A stretch of DNA of 64,000 nucleotides, taken from positions 310,001 to 374,000 of the forward strand of contig JANSXA010000001.1 of the NCBI GenBank assembly GCA_024743175.1, in the 5' to 3' direction. Shown here piece by piece: positions 26,288 through 35,821 of this stretch; the stretch's first letter is position 1, and every line of letters begins with the position of its first letter. The stretch comes from Pseudomonadaceae bacterium. Lineage in GTDB: Bacteria; Pseudomonadota; Gammaproteobacteria; Pseudomonadales; Azotimanducaceae. A program made the translations under genes and the position numbers. The notes under the pieces were generated by a model. That model had not been told where the DNA came from. It searched no databases and was given only the letters and a program-made list of their open reading frames with translations.

Positions 26288-27259
26288 ATGAACACCGTTT
26301 CCACCGAGTCGACTTATGAATCCATCAACCAGGCATCGCGTTGGCTGGAAACTAAAATCATCGGCCAGGACCTGTTGATACAAAGACTTATGATGGCGCT
26401 GCTCTGTGGCGGCCACCTGCTTGTGGAGGGCGCGCCGGGACTGGCCAAAACCAGGGCCATCAAAGAGCTGGCACGGGTCATCGAGGGCGACTTTCACCGC
26501 ATTCAGTTCACGCCGGATCTGTTGCCCAGCGACGTCACAGGTACCGAAATCTTTCGGCCGGAAGATGGCTCTTTCAAGTTTCAGGAAGGCCCCATTTTCC
26601 ACAACCTGATTCTGGCTGATGAAATCAACCGTGCACCGGCAAAGGTTCAATCAGCACTGTTGGAGGCCATGGCCGAACACCAGGTCAGTGTCGGGCGGGA
26701 CACCTTTCCGCTTGCAGATCTCTTTATGGTTATGGCGACCCAGAACCCCATTGAGCAGGAAGGCACTTACCCGCTTCCGGAAGCGCAGCTGGATCGATTC
26801 CTGCTGCATGTCATTGTGGAATACCCTGACGCCGCAGCAGAAATGAAAATACTCGAGCTGGTCCGCAATGAAAGCGCTTTAAGCGCCGACGACCTGCCAC
26901 CTCCGGTTGTATCTCAACAACAGATTTTTGCCGCGCGCAAAGAACTGTTGAACCTGCACATGACTGATTCTGTAGAGCGTTATATTGTTGCCCTGGTTAT
27001 GGCTTCCAGACAGCCGTCTGAAGATCAGGCCAGATGGTTGGAGTTTGGCGGCAGCCCAAGAGCCACTATTGCACTTGACCTGTGCTCGAGGGCACTGGCC
27101 TGGCTCAGCGGCAGAGACTTTGTCACGCCGGAGGATGTACAGGCGGTGGCACATGACGTGTTGCGGCATCGGCTGATTCTATCCTTCGAAGCCGCCGCAC
27201 AAGGCGTTACGCCTGATCAGGTCATTGATGCCCTGATCGATCAGGTGCCTGTGCCATAA
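26288..27259 (+). CDS. MoxR-family AAA+ ATPase
   Basis: 323 aa from ATG 26288. Walker A is GAPGLAKTRAIKEL (about residue 47), Walker B LILADEINRAPAKVQSALLEAM, and the sensor region is ATQNPIEQEGTYPLPEAQLDR. The C-terminal lid follows (EFGGSPRATIALDLCSRALA). MoxR ATPases work as chaperone-like remodelers with von Willebrand A (VWA) proteins, here encoded immediately downstream (DUF58, BatA, BatB). It is the first gene of the six-gene Bat-type operon. Confidence 0.93.
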   Translation: MNTVSTESTYESINQASRWLETKIIGQDLLIQRLMMALLCGGHLLVEGAPGLAKTRAIKELARVIEGDFHRIQFTPDLLPSDVTGTEIFRPEDGSFKFQEGPIFHNLILADEINRAPAKVQSALLEAMAEHQVSVGRDTFPLADLFMVMATQNPIEQEGTYPLPEAQLDRFLLHVIVEYPDAAAEMKILELVRNESALSADDLPPPVVSQQQIFAARKELLNLHMTDSVERYIVALVMASRQPSEDQARWLEFGGSPRATIALDLCSRALAWLSGRDFVTPEDVQAVAHDVLRHRLILSFEAAAQGVTPDQVIDALIDQVPVP

Positions 27260-27273
27260 GCCAGGTGCCGGTA

Positions 27274-28194
27274 ATGCCTAAATCAGCAGAGTCTGCAGTC
27301 CTGGGTGGAGCATATGTCGACTTAGATCAGTTGTTGGCACTGCGCTACAAGAGCGCTGCGCAGAATCCCGCAAGCAGCTCTCGAGTCGTGGGCAATCGTG
27401 CAGGCTTGAAGCTGTCGAAACTGAAAGGTCGTGGCGTAGATTTTTCGGAGGTGAGAACCTATCAGCCGGGTGATGATATCCGGACAATCGACTGGCGCGT
27501 CACAGCCCGCAAAAACAAACCCCACACAAAAATTTTCCGTGAAGAGCGGGAGCGCCCTACTCTGCTGGTGGTTGACCAGTCGCAACAGATGTTTTTTGGT
27601 TCGAAAGTTCGACTGAAGTCAGTTGCGTGTGCAGATCTCGCGGCACGTATTGCCTGGCAGAATCTGGCGGCAGGTGATCGCGTTGGTGGCGTTGTCATCA
27701 GTAACGATCGGCAGATCGTACATCGACCGTATCGCACTGCGAAAGCGGTCGCACGGTTGTTGAACGGTGTGAGCGAGTGCAATCAGGATCTGAAGCCCGG
27801 CAATGTTGATGGCTCCGCCAGTGTTGATGAGGGTATGATGCGCGTCCGCCGACTGACAAGAACAAATTTCCGCATCTTCATCTTGAGCGACTTCGCCGGC
27901 GATCTTGATCGCTGGCAACAACACCTGCACCAGCTTGCACGACATAACCAGGTTGTCTTAGTTCACATCTACGACCCTCTCGAGCAGCATTTACCGCCGG
28001 CAGATCATTACGCGGTGACTGACGGGCAGAGTCGCCTGCAGTTTTATACCGGCGATCGTCAATTGCGCAACAAGTATGCACAACGCTTTGCTGAGCGACT
28101 GGAAACACTCAAACAGATGTGTCAACACGATGCCATGACCTACGTTGCTGTGCAGACGGACAATACCAGCCTTGATGAAATGGTCTGGGTGTAA
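27274..28194 (+). CDS. DUF58 domain protein (VWA-like)
   Basis: 306 aa from ATG 27274, with AGGTG 6 bases upstream; a GTG at 27265 is also in frame. It has the DUF58 core (GRGVDFSEVRTYQPGDDIRTI, then DWRVTARKNKPHTKIFREER), followed by a VWA-like fold with LLVVDQSQQMFFGS in place of the metal site DxSxS and IFILSDFAGDLDRW later. It is the standard partner of MoxR ATPases. The stop TAA shares one base with the next ATG (TAATG). Confidence 0.9.
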   Translation: MPKSAESAVLGGAYVDLDQLLALRYKSAAQNPASSSRVVGNRAGLKLSKLKGRGVDFSEVRTYQPGDDIRTIDWRVTARKNKPHTKIFREERERPTLLVVDQSQQMFFGSKVRLKSVACADLAARIAWQNLAAGDRVGGVVISNDRQIVHRPYRTAKAVARLLNGVSECNQDLKPGNVDGSASVDEGMMRVRRLTRTNFRIFILSDFAGDLDRWQQHLHQLARHNQVVLVHIYDPLEQHLPPADHYAVTDGQSRLQFYTGDRQLRNKYAQRFAERLETLKQMCQHDAMTYVAVQTDNTSLDEMVWV

Positions 28195-28670
28195 TGGAAG
28201 GCGACCCTCTACAGCAACTGCGCGATGTGCATCTGCCGCCGGATCCATCCTGGTGGCCACCTGCAATTGGCTGGTGGCTGCTGGCACTGCTCATCCTGCT
28301 GGCGCTTGGTTGGACCTGCCAGCAACTTTTTCAAGCTTATAAAAAGCGAGCCCCCTCGCGAGCCGCCAGAGCACAACTGACGGATCTATACCATCGCTAT
28401 CAGGCCGGTGAGATCAGCGCCATTGAATATCTGCACAACAGCAACGAGCTTTTAAAGCGGCTCATGGTTCGCGCTTACCAACAGACCAGTTATGCGCGAT
28501 TATCGGGCGATGCCTGGTTGCGCGTTCTGGATGAGATTTCAGGCACGTCAAAATTCACCAGCGGATCAGCAGACGTGCTTGGGAACGTGCGTTTCAGCGC
28601 AGAACCAGAGGTTGACGTGGAACAACTGCACAGCGCCTTACAGCAGGTTTTGAAGAAGGTGAAACCATGA
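28194..28670 (+). CDS. DUF4381 membrane protein
   Basis: 158 aa. N-terminal DPLQQLRDVHLPPDPSWWPP is the family signature. One membrane helix follows (AIGWWLLALLILLALGW, about residues 24-42), then a helical cytosolic tail. It is found between DUF58 and BatA genes in this operon type; function unknown. Its stop overlaps the next start by 4 bp. Confidence 0.85.
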   Translation: MEGDPLQQLRDVHLPPDPSWWPPAIGWWLLALLILLALGWTCQQLFQAYKKRAPSRAARAQLTDLYHRYQAGEISAIEYLHNSNELLKRLMVRAYQQTSYARLSGDAWLRVLDEISGTSKFTSGSADVLGNVRFSAEPEVDVEQLHSALQQVLKKVKP

Positions 28671-29659
28671 TCGAATGGTTATGGCCCTGGATGTTTGTAC
28701 TGTTGCCCGCACCGGTGATTGTGCGCATGCTCTGGCAGGCGAAAACCAGGACCCAGGCTGCGCTGACCGTTCCGTCATTATCACGATTTGCAGAGGTGTC
28801 TGACGAGCAGTCGTTCATTGAACCAGGCCGACGCTGGCAGCATGTCCTGCTGTGGTCTATCTGGATTCTACTGCTGGTCGCTGCAGCTCGCCCACAGTGG
28901 ACTGGCGATGCTGTTACCCTGCCTACCAGTGGCCGCGACCTGATGCTCGCAGTAGACATCTCCGGCAGTATGGCGACGGAAGACATGGCTCTCAACGGAG
29001 ACTTTGTTGATCGTTTAAACGTCGTGAAGGCGGTTGTCGCAGGCTTTATCGAAGAACGTAAAGGCGATCGTGTTGGGCTGGTTCTGTTTGGCACTAATGC
29101 TTATCTGCAGGCACCTCTCACTTTCGACTTAACCAGTGTAAATCGACTGCTGATCGAAGCACCTATCGGCATCGCGGGAGGCAAGACCGCGATTGGCGAT
29201 GCCATCGGTTTAGCCGTGAAGCGACTGCGCCTGCGTCCACAGGAGGACAAAATTCTCATCCTGCTGACCGACGGCGCTAACAATGTTGGTGAAGTTGCTC
29301 CTGATAAAGCCGCGGAACTTGCTGCCTTCGATAACATCAAAATCTACACGATCGGCGTAGGCGCTGATGAAATGCGGATGCCGGGTCTGTTTGGTAGACG
29401 CATTACAAATCCGTCAGCAGATCTTGACGAGGACACATTGACCGATATTGCACAAACAACGGGTGGAAGATATTTTCGCGCTCGCGATACCCAGGGGCTG
29501 CTGGAAATCTACAGCCTGATTGATGAGCTGGAGCCTATCGATCAGGATCCGGAAACTTATCGCCCGATACAGGCGCTGTATTTTTATCCTCTGGGTTTTG
29601 CGATCGCCCTGTTTGCACTTCTACTGCTGATCGATATCGTGAGAAAACGATATGTTTGA
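28667..29659 (+). CDS. batA: VWA-domain membrane protein, BatA type
   Basis: 330 aa. Two N-terminal membrane segments (near residues 5-20 and 60-78) are followed by a VWA domain with an intact metal site DxSxS (LAVDISGSMATEDM, about residue 96). Then come FGTNAYLQAPLTFDLTSV and LLTDGANNVGE, and a C-terminal membrane helix (LYFYPLGFAIALFALLLLI). The Bat proteins were named for Bacteroides aerotolerance and form an envelope complex of unclear function. It overlaps both neighbours by 4-8 bp. Confidence 0.92.
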   Translation: MIEWLWPWMFVLLPAPVIVRMLWQAKTRTQAALTVPSLSRFAEVSDEQSFIEPGRRWQHVLLWSIWILLLVAAARPQWTGDAVTLPTSGRDLMLAVDISGSMATEDMALNGDFVDRLNVVKAVVAGFIEERKGDRVGLVLFGTNAYLQAPLTFDLTSVNRLLIEAPIGIAGGKTAIGDAIGLAVKRLRLRPQEDKILILLTDGANNVGEVAPDKAAELAAFDNIKIYTIGVGADEMRMPGLFGRRITNPSADLDEDTLTDIAQTTGGRYFRARDTQGLLEIYSLIDELEPIDQDPETYRPIQALYFYPLGFAIALFALLLLIDIVRKRYV

Positions 29660-31400
29660 AACATTTCATTTTCTGCGTCCGCTGTGGCTTGCCGCGTTAC
29701 CGCTGCTTGTGCTGCTGGCCTGGTATTGGGTGCGTAAAACTCAAAGCGGCTCTGGCTGGGAAAGCAGTATCGACGACAGCCTGCTGAATGTCCTGCTGGA
29801 TGGTGCGCACAAACAGGCAAACCGTTCTATTGGACTAATTCTGATTGCAGCACTGGCGGCTGCGAGCATCGGTGTCGCTGGTCCAACCTGGCAGAAACTA
29901 CCGCAGAGTGTGGAACAGAAAAATGATGCTCTGATCATTCTACTCGACCTTTCGCTCTCCATGCTGGCGGAGGATGTGAAACCTTCACGGATAGAACGCG
30001 CGCGCCAGGAAATAGCTGACGCTCTGCGTTTGCGTGACGAAGGTCAGACAGCGCTGATTGCGTACGCGGGTGATGCTCATGCTGTTGTGCCTTTAACTGA
30101 TGATGTGGCCACCATCACCAACCTGCTGGTCGCACTGAGCCCGGAGATGATGCCGGTTTTTGGCAGCAATCCCGACCACGCTTTAACGCTGGCTCATGAA
30201 CTTTTTGAAAACAGTTTTGTGCAGCAGGGCCGGATTCTGATGGTGACAGATGGGGTTGACGACATCAGCTCCGTCAGCCGTCATCGCAGCCGCGCTTTCC
30301 CAATTTCCGTACTCGGTATCGGTACTTACGATGGTGGCCCTATACCACTGGATCGAGTCAGACAACCAGGTCGATTTTTACAGACTCAGGAAGGCAATCA
30401 GGTGATAGCACTGCTTGATGATGTGCGTTTGCGCGAAGTTGCGCAGCTGTCCTATGGTAAATATGCCCAAGCTGACGTGGGCGATCAGGACATCCTTTCT
30501 ATCCTTGACACACCGCTGCCGAGCGACGACGAAACCATTGAGGTAGAACGCGAATTTGATACCTGGTTTGATCAGGGTCACTGGGTCACCCTGTTGTTGA
30601 TTCCACTGCTGCTACTGAGCTTTCGTAAAGGTGTATTAGTCTGCTTGTTGGCCGTGTGTATGCTGCCAGCGGCGCCCGCACATGCTGCGGGTGTCAGCGA
30701 TGTCTGGAACAGCCTCTGGCAACGCAGTGATCAACGCGGCTACCAGGCGTTGCGGGGCGGCGAACCCGAGCGCGCGGCTACACTCTTCGACAGCGAACAA
30801 TGGCGCTCTGTGGCCCAGTATCGAAGCGGCGATTACGCCGGTGCACTGGAAGGCTTCCAGGCCGATCCAGGGATTACCGGCCGCTACAATCAGGCCAATA
30901 CAGTTGCACGCCTGGGGGATTACGAAAGCGCCATCGCACTGTATGACCAGGTACTGTCTGTGCAACCCGATCATGAAGATGCGCTGTACAACAAAGAGCT
31001 TGTTGAGCGCCTGCTGCAGGAAAAACAGGACGCGCAACAGGAACAGGAGCAGAATCAGCAGAGCCAGGCCAACAACGACAGCAGTGATTCTCAACAAGGC
31101 GATCAACAGGAAGATCAGGACCAGTCTGAGCAACAGGATGAGTCCGAACAATCTGACCAGCAGCAACAGGATGAATCCCAGAGCGAAGAGAACAACGAGC
31201 AGCAAGGTTCTGAGCAGCAGATGGCAGAAGCCGAAGAAAGCGAAAGCGCCAGGGACGAAAAACAGGAAGCGCTGGAACAGTGGCTGCGTCGGGTGCCCGA
31301 CGATCCGGGCGGTCTATTGCGGCGCAAATTTTCCCACGAAACAAAAGAAAGGTTACGCAGCGGCGATTACAGCAATCGCCAGGGTGAAAAACTATGGTAA
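29652..31400 (+). CDS. BatB/BatC-type fusion: VWA domain plus TPR and Gln/Glu-rich tail
   Basis: 582 aa. Membrane segments lie near residues 10-25 and 58-78. The VWA domain has an intact DxSxS site (LLDLSLSMLAEDVKP, about 98). Two more hydrophobic segments (about 310-345) lead into a periplasmic part with TPR repeats (NQANTVARLGDYESAIALYD, then QVLSVQPDHEDALYNKELVERLL). A long Gln/Glu/Ser/Asp-rich stretch runs from about 455 to 540, and a basic end contains RRVPDDPGGLLRRKF, a motif typical of BatC. In many genomes batB and batC are separate; here they are one gene. Confidence 0.9.
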   Translation: MFETFHFLRPLWLAALPLLVLLAWYWVRKTQSGSGWESSIDDSLLNVLLDGAHKQANRSIGLILIAALAAASIGVAGPTWQKLPQSVEQKNDALIILLDLSLSMLAEDVKPSRIERARQEIADALRLRDEGQTALIAYAGDAHAVVPLTDDVATITNLLVALSPEMMPVFGSNPDHALTLAHELFENSFVQQGRILMVTDGVDDISSVSRHRSRAFPISVLGIGTYDGGPIPLDRVRQPGRFLQTQEGNQVIALLDDVRLREVAQLSYGKYAQADVGDQDILSILDTPLPSDDETIEVEREFDTWFDQGHWVTLLLIPLLLLSFRKGVLVCLLAVCMLPAAPAHAAGVSDVWNSLWQRSDQRGYQALRGGEPERAATLFDSEQWRSVAQYRSGDYAGALEGFQADPGITGRYNQANTVARLGDYESAIALYDQVLSVQPDHEDALYNKELVERLLQEKQDAQQEQEQNQQSQANNDSSDSQQGDQQEDQDQSEQQDESEQSDQQQQDESQSEENNEQQGSEQQMAEAEESESARDEKQEALEQWLRRVPDDPGGLLRRKFSHETKERLRSGDYSNRQGEKLW

Positions 31401-33079
31401 CTCGATTCTACGCTGCGCTTAGCTTTATTGGCTGCCTGATATTTTCTCTGCAGGCGTCAGCCGCGGTATCGGCGCAGCTGTCTGCGCAGAATATCGACGA
31501 GCTTGAAACGGTTCGGTTAACCATCAAAATTAATGAAACTCGGCAAACCCAGACGCTGGACCTAAGTGCGCTGGAAAAAGATTTTCATGTGCTCAGCACT
31601 AACACGGTCAGTCAGTCGCGGTTTCGCAATGGTCGTGGGGTCAGCTGGGTAGATTATCAGATCACCCTGCAACCCAAACGCACCGGTACCTTGAAAATAC
31701 CGAGCATCACCGTTGGCGATGAACCAACGCCGACGCTGGAACTGAAAGTTCGCCCATTGTCAGCAACTACCCGGCAGACTATTGATGAGCTGGTATTTTT
31801 CGAAAACGAAGTATCATCTGATGAAATCTATGTGCAAAGTCAGTTAATTCTTACCCGTCGCCTGCTCTACTCCCAGGGCGTGCAGCTTTATTCTGATTTA
31901 CCTGGCGCGCCTGAAATCGGCGACGCGGTTGTATTGACCCTGGGTGAAACCCGCTCCGATACAACAACCCGTAATGGCAAAACCTACGGCCTGGTAGAGC
32001 AACGTTATGCCATTTATCCCGAAGTCAGCGGCAGGTTTGAAGTGCCTGGCATCAGCATCACTGCCAGCGTCAGGTTAATAGAGAACGGTCGCGTGTCCCG
32101 CAAGGGAGTACGCGTGGGTACGCAGACAGAAGCGATTACGGTCCTGCCTGTTCCGGACAGCTATCCCGCTGATGCGCCCTGGTTGCCCGCCACCAACGTT
32201 GAGCTGATGGACGTAATCAGCCCAGACAGACCGGGTCACGAAGTCGGCGACACTCTGAAGCATGAATTACTGATCTACATTCACGGCAACATTGGCTCTA
32301 TGGCACCCCCGCTACCACTGGCATTAAATGAAAATCAGTTTCGAGTTTACCCTGCCGCGCCGGTTATAGAAGACGACGCACGAGGCGATACGGTTAAAGG
32401 TTCGCGTCTGCAGACCAATTCCATTGTGCCGTTGCAGCCAGGATCACTGACATTGCCACCTACGGAGATTATCTGGTGGGACACTGCCAGCAAAGAGGTT
32501 CGGATCAGTACAACACCCGCCCGCAAGCTGAACATTTCCGGAACTGCTGTCGTAGATCCACTGGATACCCTGCAACCCGATGAAAGTTCAAACCAGCAGG
32601 CGCTGGCAGACGACAACGAAACAGATTCGGCATCACAAATCCCGCTGTCCACGGGGCTGATTATCGCGCTGCTGGCGGTTGTGTCAGGTTGCGCCGCAAT
32701 GTTCATCTGGTTCTATTATCGAAAGCGTCAAAGCATTCGAAGCCAGACGACAAAAACAGCGGGTCAATGCTATAGAGCTTTTAACCAGGCAATTGCGGCT
32801 CAGGATGCAACTACCGCGATAGCAGAATTAAAGCAATATCTGAGCCGCATCTACCGCAAGCCTGAACACATTGCCTTAGCCAGATTCAGGCATGCCGATA
32901 CCGCAGCCGATAGTGCCCTTACGACCATTGATCAACATTTCTACCAGCACCCCCTACCGGAGAATCAGCTGGACGAAGCTTTCAAGATATTGCAGAAATG
33001 TGTGGGCCGCCTGCGGGCTGGACAATCCAGCCAACCCGAAGTCAGCGCCCTGCCGCCACTATACGCCGAGAGCATTTAG
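31394..33079 (+). CDS. batD: BatD-family protein
   Basis: 561 aa with a signal peptide (cleavage after LQASA, about residue 23). Several immunoglobulin-like beta domains follow (LETVRLTIKINETRQTQTLD; WVDYQITLQPKRTGTLKIPS, the family signature; QRYAIYPEVSGRFEVPGISI). One membrane helix near 418-440 (STGLIIALLAVVSGCAAMFI) and a cytosolic helical tail complete it. It is the large periplasmic partner of BatA/BatB. The start overlaps the preceding stop by 7 bp. Last gene of the operon; the convergent pepN stop is 20 bp away. Confidence 0.9.
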   Translation: MVTRFYAALSFIGCLIFSLQASAAVSAQLSAQNIDELETVRLTIKINETRQTQTLDLSALEKDFHVLSTNTVSQSRFRNGRGVSWVDYQITLQPKRTGTLKIPSITVGDEPTPTLELKVRPLSATTRQTIDELVFFENEVSSDEIYVQSQLILTRRLLYSQGVQLYSDLPGAPEIGDAVVLTLGETRSDTTTRNGKTYGLVEQRYAIYPEVSGRFEVPGISITASVRLIENGRVSRKGVRVGTQTEAITVLPVPDSYPADAPWLPATNVELMDVISPDRPGHEVGDTLKHELLIYIHGNIGSMAPPLPLALNENQFRVYPAAPVIEDDARGDTVKGSRLQTNSIVPLQPGSLTLPPTEIIWWDTASKEVRISTTPARKLNISGTAVVDPLDTLQPDESSNQQALADDNETDSASQIPLSTGLIIALLAVVSGCAAMFIWFYYRKRQSIRSQTTKTAGQCYRAFNQAIAAQDATTAIAELKQYLSRIYRKPEHIALARFRHADTAADSALTTIDQHFYQHPLPENQLDEAFKILQKCVGRLRAGQSSQPEVSALPPLYAESI

Positions 33080-33098
33080 AACTTGAGAGCTTAAGTCA

Positions 33099-35756
33099 TC
33101 AGTCCGCCTGCAGAGATTTGCTGACAATTTCGAACAGATCTTTTGAAATCTGCGGCGTGCTGGACAACTGTTCAAGCCGCGCCTTCATCAAACCTTGCCT
33201 TGCGTGATCATATCGATGCCATCGAGTCAGAGGTGTTGCCAGACGCGCAGCCAGTTGCGGGTTCAGCTTGTCAATGGTTGCTATTGCATCAGCTATGAAC
33301 TGGTAACCACTGCCATCCTTCGCGTGCAGGCGGTGATGGTTGAACATGCCAAACGCGCTGTATACAGATCTGGCACGATTAGGATTTTTCACATCGAAAG
33401 CAGAGTGCTGGGTTAATGCCTGCAGATCATCAATGGTGGATAGGGGACTCTGGGCCTGCAGGCTGAACCACATATCAATCACCAGAGCTTCTTTCCGCCA
33501 GGCGTCATAAAAATCCTCCAGCATCCTGGTTCTCACTGAAGCCGCCAGCTTCTCATGACGGACCGCAACGCTTAATGCTGCCCGACGATCGGTCAGATTG
33601 TCTGCCTGGTTAAAAAAGCCGGTTACAAACTCCGCCAGCTCATCACCGTCCAGACACTGGGCATAATACGTGAAGGCTCGATTGGCTAACGCCCGCCGCG
33701 CCATATCCAGGCTGTCTGGCTTGTAGGTACCCGTTGCAGCATTTTTTTCGAAAAGTTCGAGCCATAATGACTTGTGCGCAGTACCCATTGAATCAAACAA
33801 CTGGTCAGACGTGTTCAACACGTGATCCACGTCCAGTGTACTCAGCTGTTCAAACAGATAGTTGGCTTCAGGCATCGTCAGCAATGTTGCGGCCAGCATT
33901 TTCTGTTCCGCATCGTCGGGTATCTGCAGAGCCTGCTCAGCGATACTGCCTACACTGTTAATCAGGTCATTGTGATCAACAGTTTCTCCTTCGAATGACT
34001 GCAACCAGAGCGAAGTCATAGAATCCCATTTCACAAAGCCATCTGTATCATGGCTGGCTAAAAGCTTCAGATCGGTAACGGGACGTTCGTAGTTGACCCT
34101 GACCGGCGCGGAAAAGCCGCGCAGGAAACTCACAATGGGTCTTTTATCCAGAAAGCTGAAAGACACCGTCGAGGTTGTCTGGGTCATTGAAAGCAACAGT
34201 GATTGGCCGCCGTCGCGACTCTCAAACTGCTCTTCGCAATCAATTACCAGATCAAAAAACGAAAGCGGTTCGCCCTCCTCGCTCAGCAAGCCGAGTTCGA
34301 CAGGTATCTGAAACGGTTGTTTCTCACTCTGGCCAGGTGTTGCAGGACAACTCTGGGTAATGGTCAGTTTGAATTCGCCGTTACTGAACCCCTCCTGCAC
34401 GGTTAGAACAGGCGTGCCCGCCTGTTCGTACCAGCGCTTGAATTGAGTCAGGTCCAACCCCGACACTTCTGCCATAACGTCGGCAAAATCATCTGTAGTT
34501 GCAGCGCTGCCATCAAACCTTTCGAAATACAGGTCACTGCCCGCGCGAAACTTTTCTTCGCCCAGCAGGGTTTTATACATACGCACCACTTCAGCACCCT
34601 TTTCGTAAATAGTGGTGGTATAAAAATTTGAGATTTCGATGTAAGACACAGGCCTGACAGGGTGGGCTAAGGGTCCAGCATCTTCAGCAAACTGCACAGA
34701 GCGCAGAAAGGTAACATCTTCGATGCGTTTTACCGCGCGAGAATTCATGTCTGACGAGAATTCAGCGTCGCGAAAGACCGTAAAGCCTTCTTTAAGACTG
34801 AGCTGGAACCAATCCCGGCAGGTGACACGATTGCCTGACCAGTTGTGGAAGTACTCGTGCGCAACAACTGCTTCAACACGTTCATAAGCTGCGTCGGTGG
34901 CTGTGTCTTTGCTGGCTAAAACGCAGGAGGTATTAAATATGTTGAGCCCCTTGTTTTCCATGGCGCCCATGTTGAAATCTTCGACCGCAACAATCATGAA
35001 AATATCAAGGTCATATTCCCGACCAAATCGCTCTTCATCCCACTTCATGGATCGCTTCAGTGCATCCATCGCATAATCGCATTGAGCAATATTGTGGGGT
35101 TCAGAATATATCTGCAGGGTGACGACACGATCGCTCATCGTGGTGAAAGAGTCTTCAATCATCTCAAGGTTGCCAGCCACAAGCGCAAACAGGTAAGCCG
35201 GTTTGGGGAAAGGGTCTTCCCACGTTACGCTGCGTCGCCCATCAACAATGCCGGGACCCTCAATGAGGTTCCCGTTGGACAGCAATGTCGGATACGTCGC
35301 GGCATCAGCCACGATCGTGGTGGTGAACCTGGCAAGCACATCAGGCCGATCCTGATAATACGTTATACGTCTGAATCCCTGCGCTTCACACTGGGTGCAG
35401 TACATACTGCTGGAACGGTACAGTCCTTCCAGCGCTGTATTTTCCTCGGGTTTAATCCGCGTGACGATCTTGATCTCATGCTGTGCATCGAGACCGTGCA
35501 GAACCATAGACTCTGCATCAACCGTATATTCGTTGCCTGCCAGTTCGCGGCCATCAACACTCACGGAAATGAGTTCCAGATGCTCTCCGTCTAAATACAT
35601 GGTGTCTGCTGCACTGTTCTGACGCTCAACCGACATCACGTTGGTCACCAGGGTTGCACCGTCATTTATATCGAACGTCAGATGTGTTGACCGGGTGTAA
35701 TAGTCAGGTGCCTGATAATCCGCCAATCTGATTTCCTGCGGTTGCCCGTCTTTCAT
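33099..35756 (-). CDS. pepN: Aminopeptidase N (M1 zinc metallopeptidase)
   Basis: 885 aa, close to E. coli PepN (870). It removes N-terminal residues from peptides in the cytosol. The GAMEN exopeptidase motif is at residues 264-268, the zinc motif HEYFH at 300-304, and the third zinc ligand Glu323 in FQLSLKEGF. The M1-type C-terminal helical domain is complete (to KSLQAD). AAGGA lies 6 bases before the ATG. The DUF2797 gene lies 65 bp upstream on the same strand, an arrangement I also recall from Pseudomonas. Confidence 0.97.
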   Translation of the reverse strand: MKDGQPQEIRLADYQAPDYYTRSTHLTFDINDGATLVTNVMSVERQNSAADTMYLDGEHLELISVSVDGRELAGNEYTVDAESMVLHGLDAQHEIKIVTRIKPEENTALEGLYRSSSMYCTQCEAQGFRRITYYQDRPDVLARFTTTIVADAATYPTLLSNGNLIEGPGIVDGRRSVTWEDPFPKPAYLFALVAGNLEMIEDSFTTMSDRVVTLQIYSEPHNIAQCDYAMDALKRSMKWDEERFGREYDLDIFMIVAVEDFNMGAMENKGLNIFNTSCVLASKDTATDAAYERVEAVVAHEYFHNWSGNRVTCRDWFQLSLKEGFTVFRDAEFSSDMNSRAVKRIEDVTFLRSVQFAEDAGPLAHPVRPVSYIEISNFYTTTIYEKGAEVVRMYKTLLGEEKFRAGSDLYFERFDGSAATTDDFADVMAEVSGLDLTQFKRWYEQAGTPVLTVQEGFSNGEFKLTITQSCPATPGQSEKQPFQIPVELGLLSEEGEPLSFFDLVIDCEEQFESRDGGQSLLLSMTQTTSTVSFSFLDKRPIVSFLRGFSAPVRVNYERPVTDLKLLASHDTDGFVKWDSMTSLWLQSFEGETVDHNDLINSVGSIAEQALQIPDDAEQKMLAATLLTMPEANYLFEQLSTLDVDHVLNTSDQLFDSMGTAHKSLWLELFEKNAATGTYKPDSLDMARRALANRAFTYYAQCLDGDELAEFVTGFFNQADNLTDRRAALSVAVRHEKLAASVRTRMLEDFYDAWRKEALVIDMWFSLQAQSPLSTIDDLQALTQHSAFDVKNPNRARSVYSAFGMFNHHRLHAKDGSGYQFIADAIATIDKLNPQLAARLATPLTRWHRYDHARQGLMKARLEQLSSTPQISKDLFEIVSKSLQAD

Positions 35757-35821
35757 TTTTTGTCCTTATTTGAGTAGGTTGACGTTTTATGTGTGTGTTG
35801 GCGTGTGGTGCTGTGCGTCAG

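Noticed and set aside
30636-31205. Reverse-strand frame coding a Leu-rich, membrane-like protein
   Set aside because: It is the antisense of the Gln/Glu-rich segment of the BatB/C gene; Gln and Glu codons read backwards as Leu and Phe, giving a false membrane protein.
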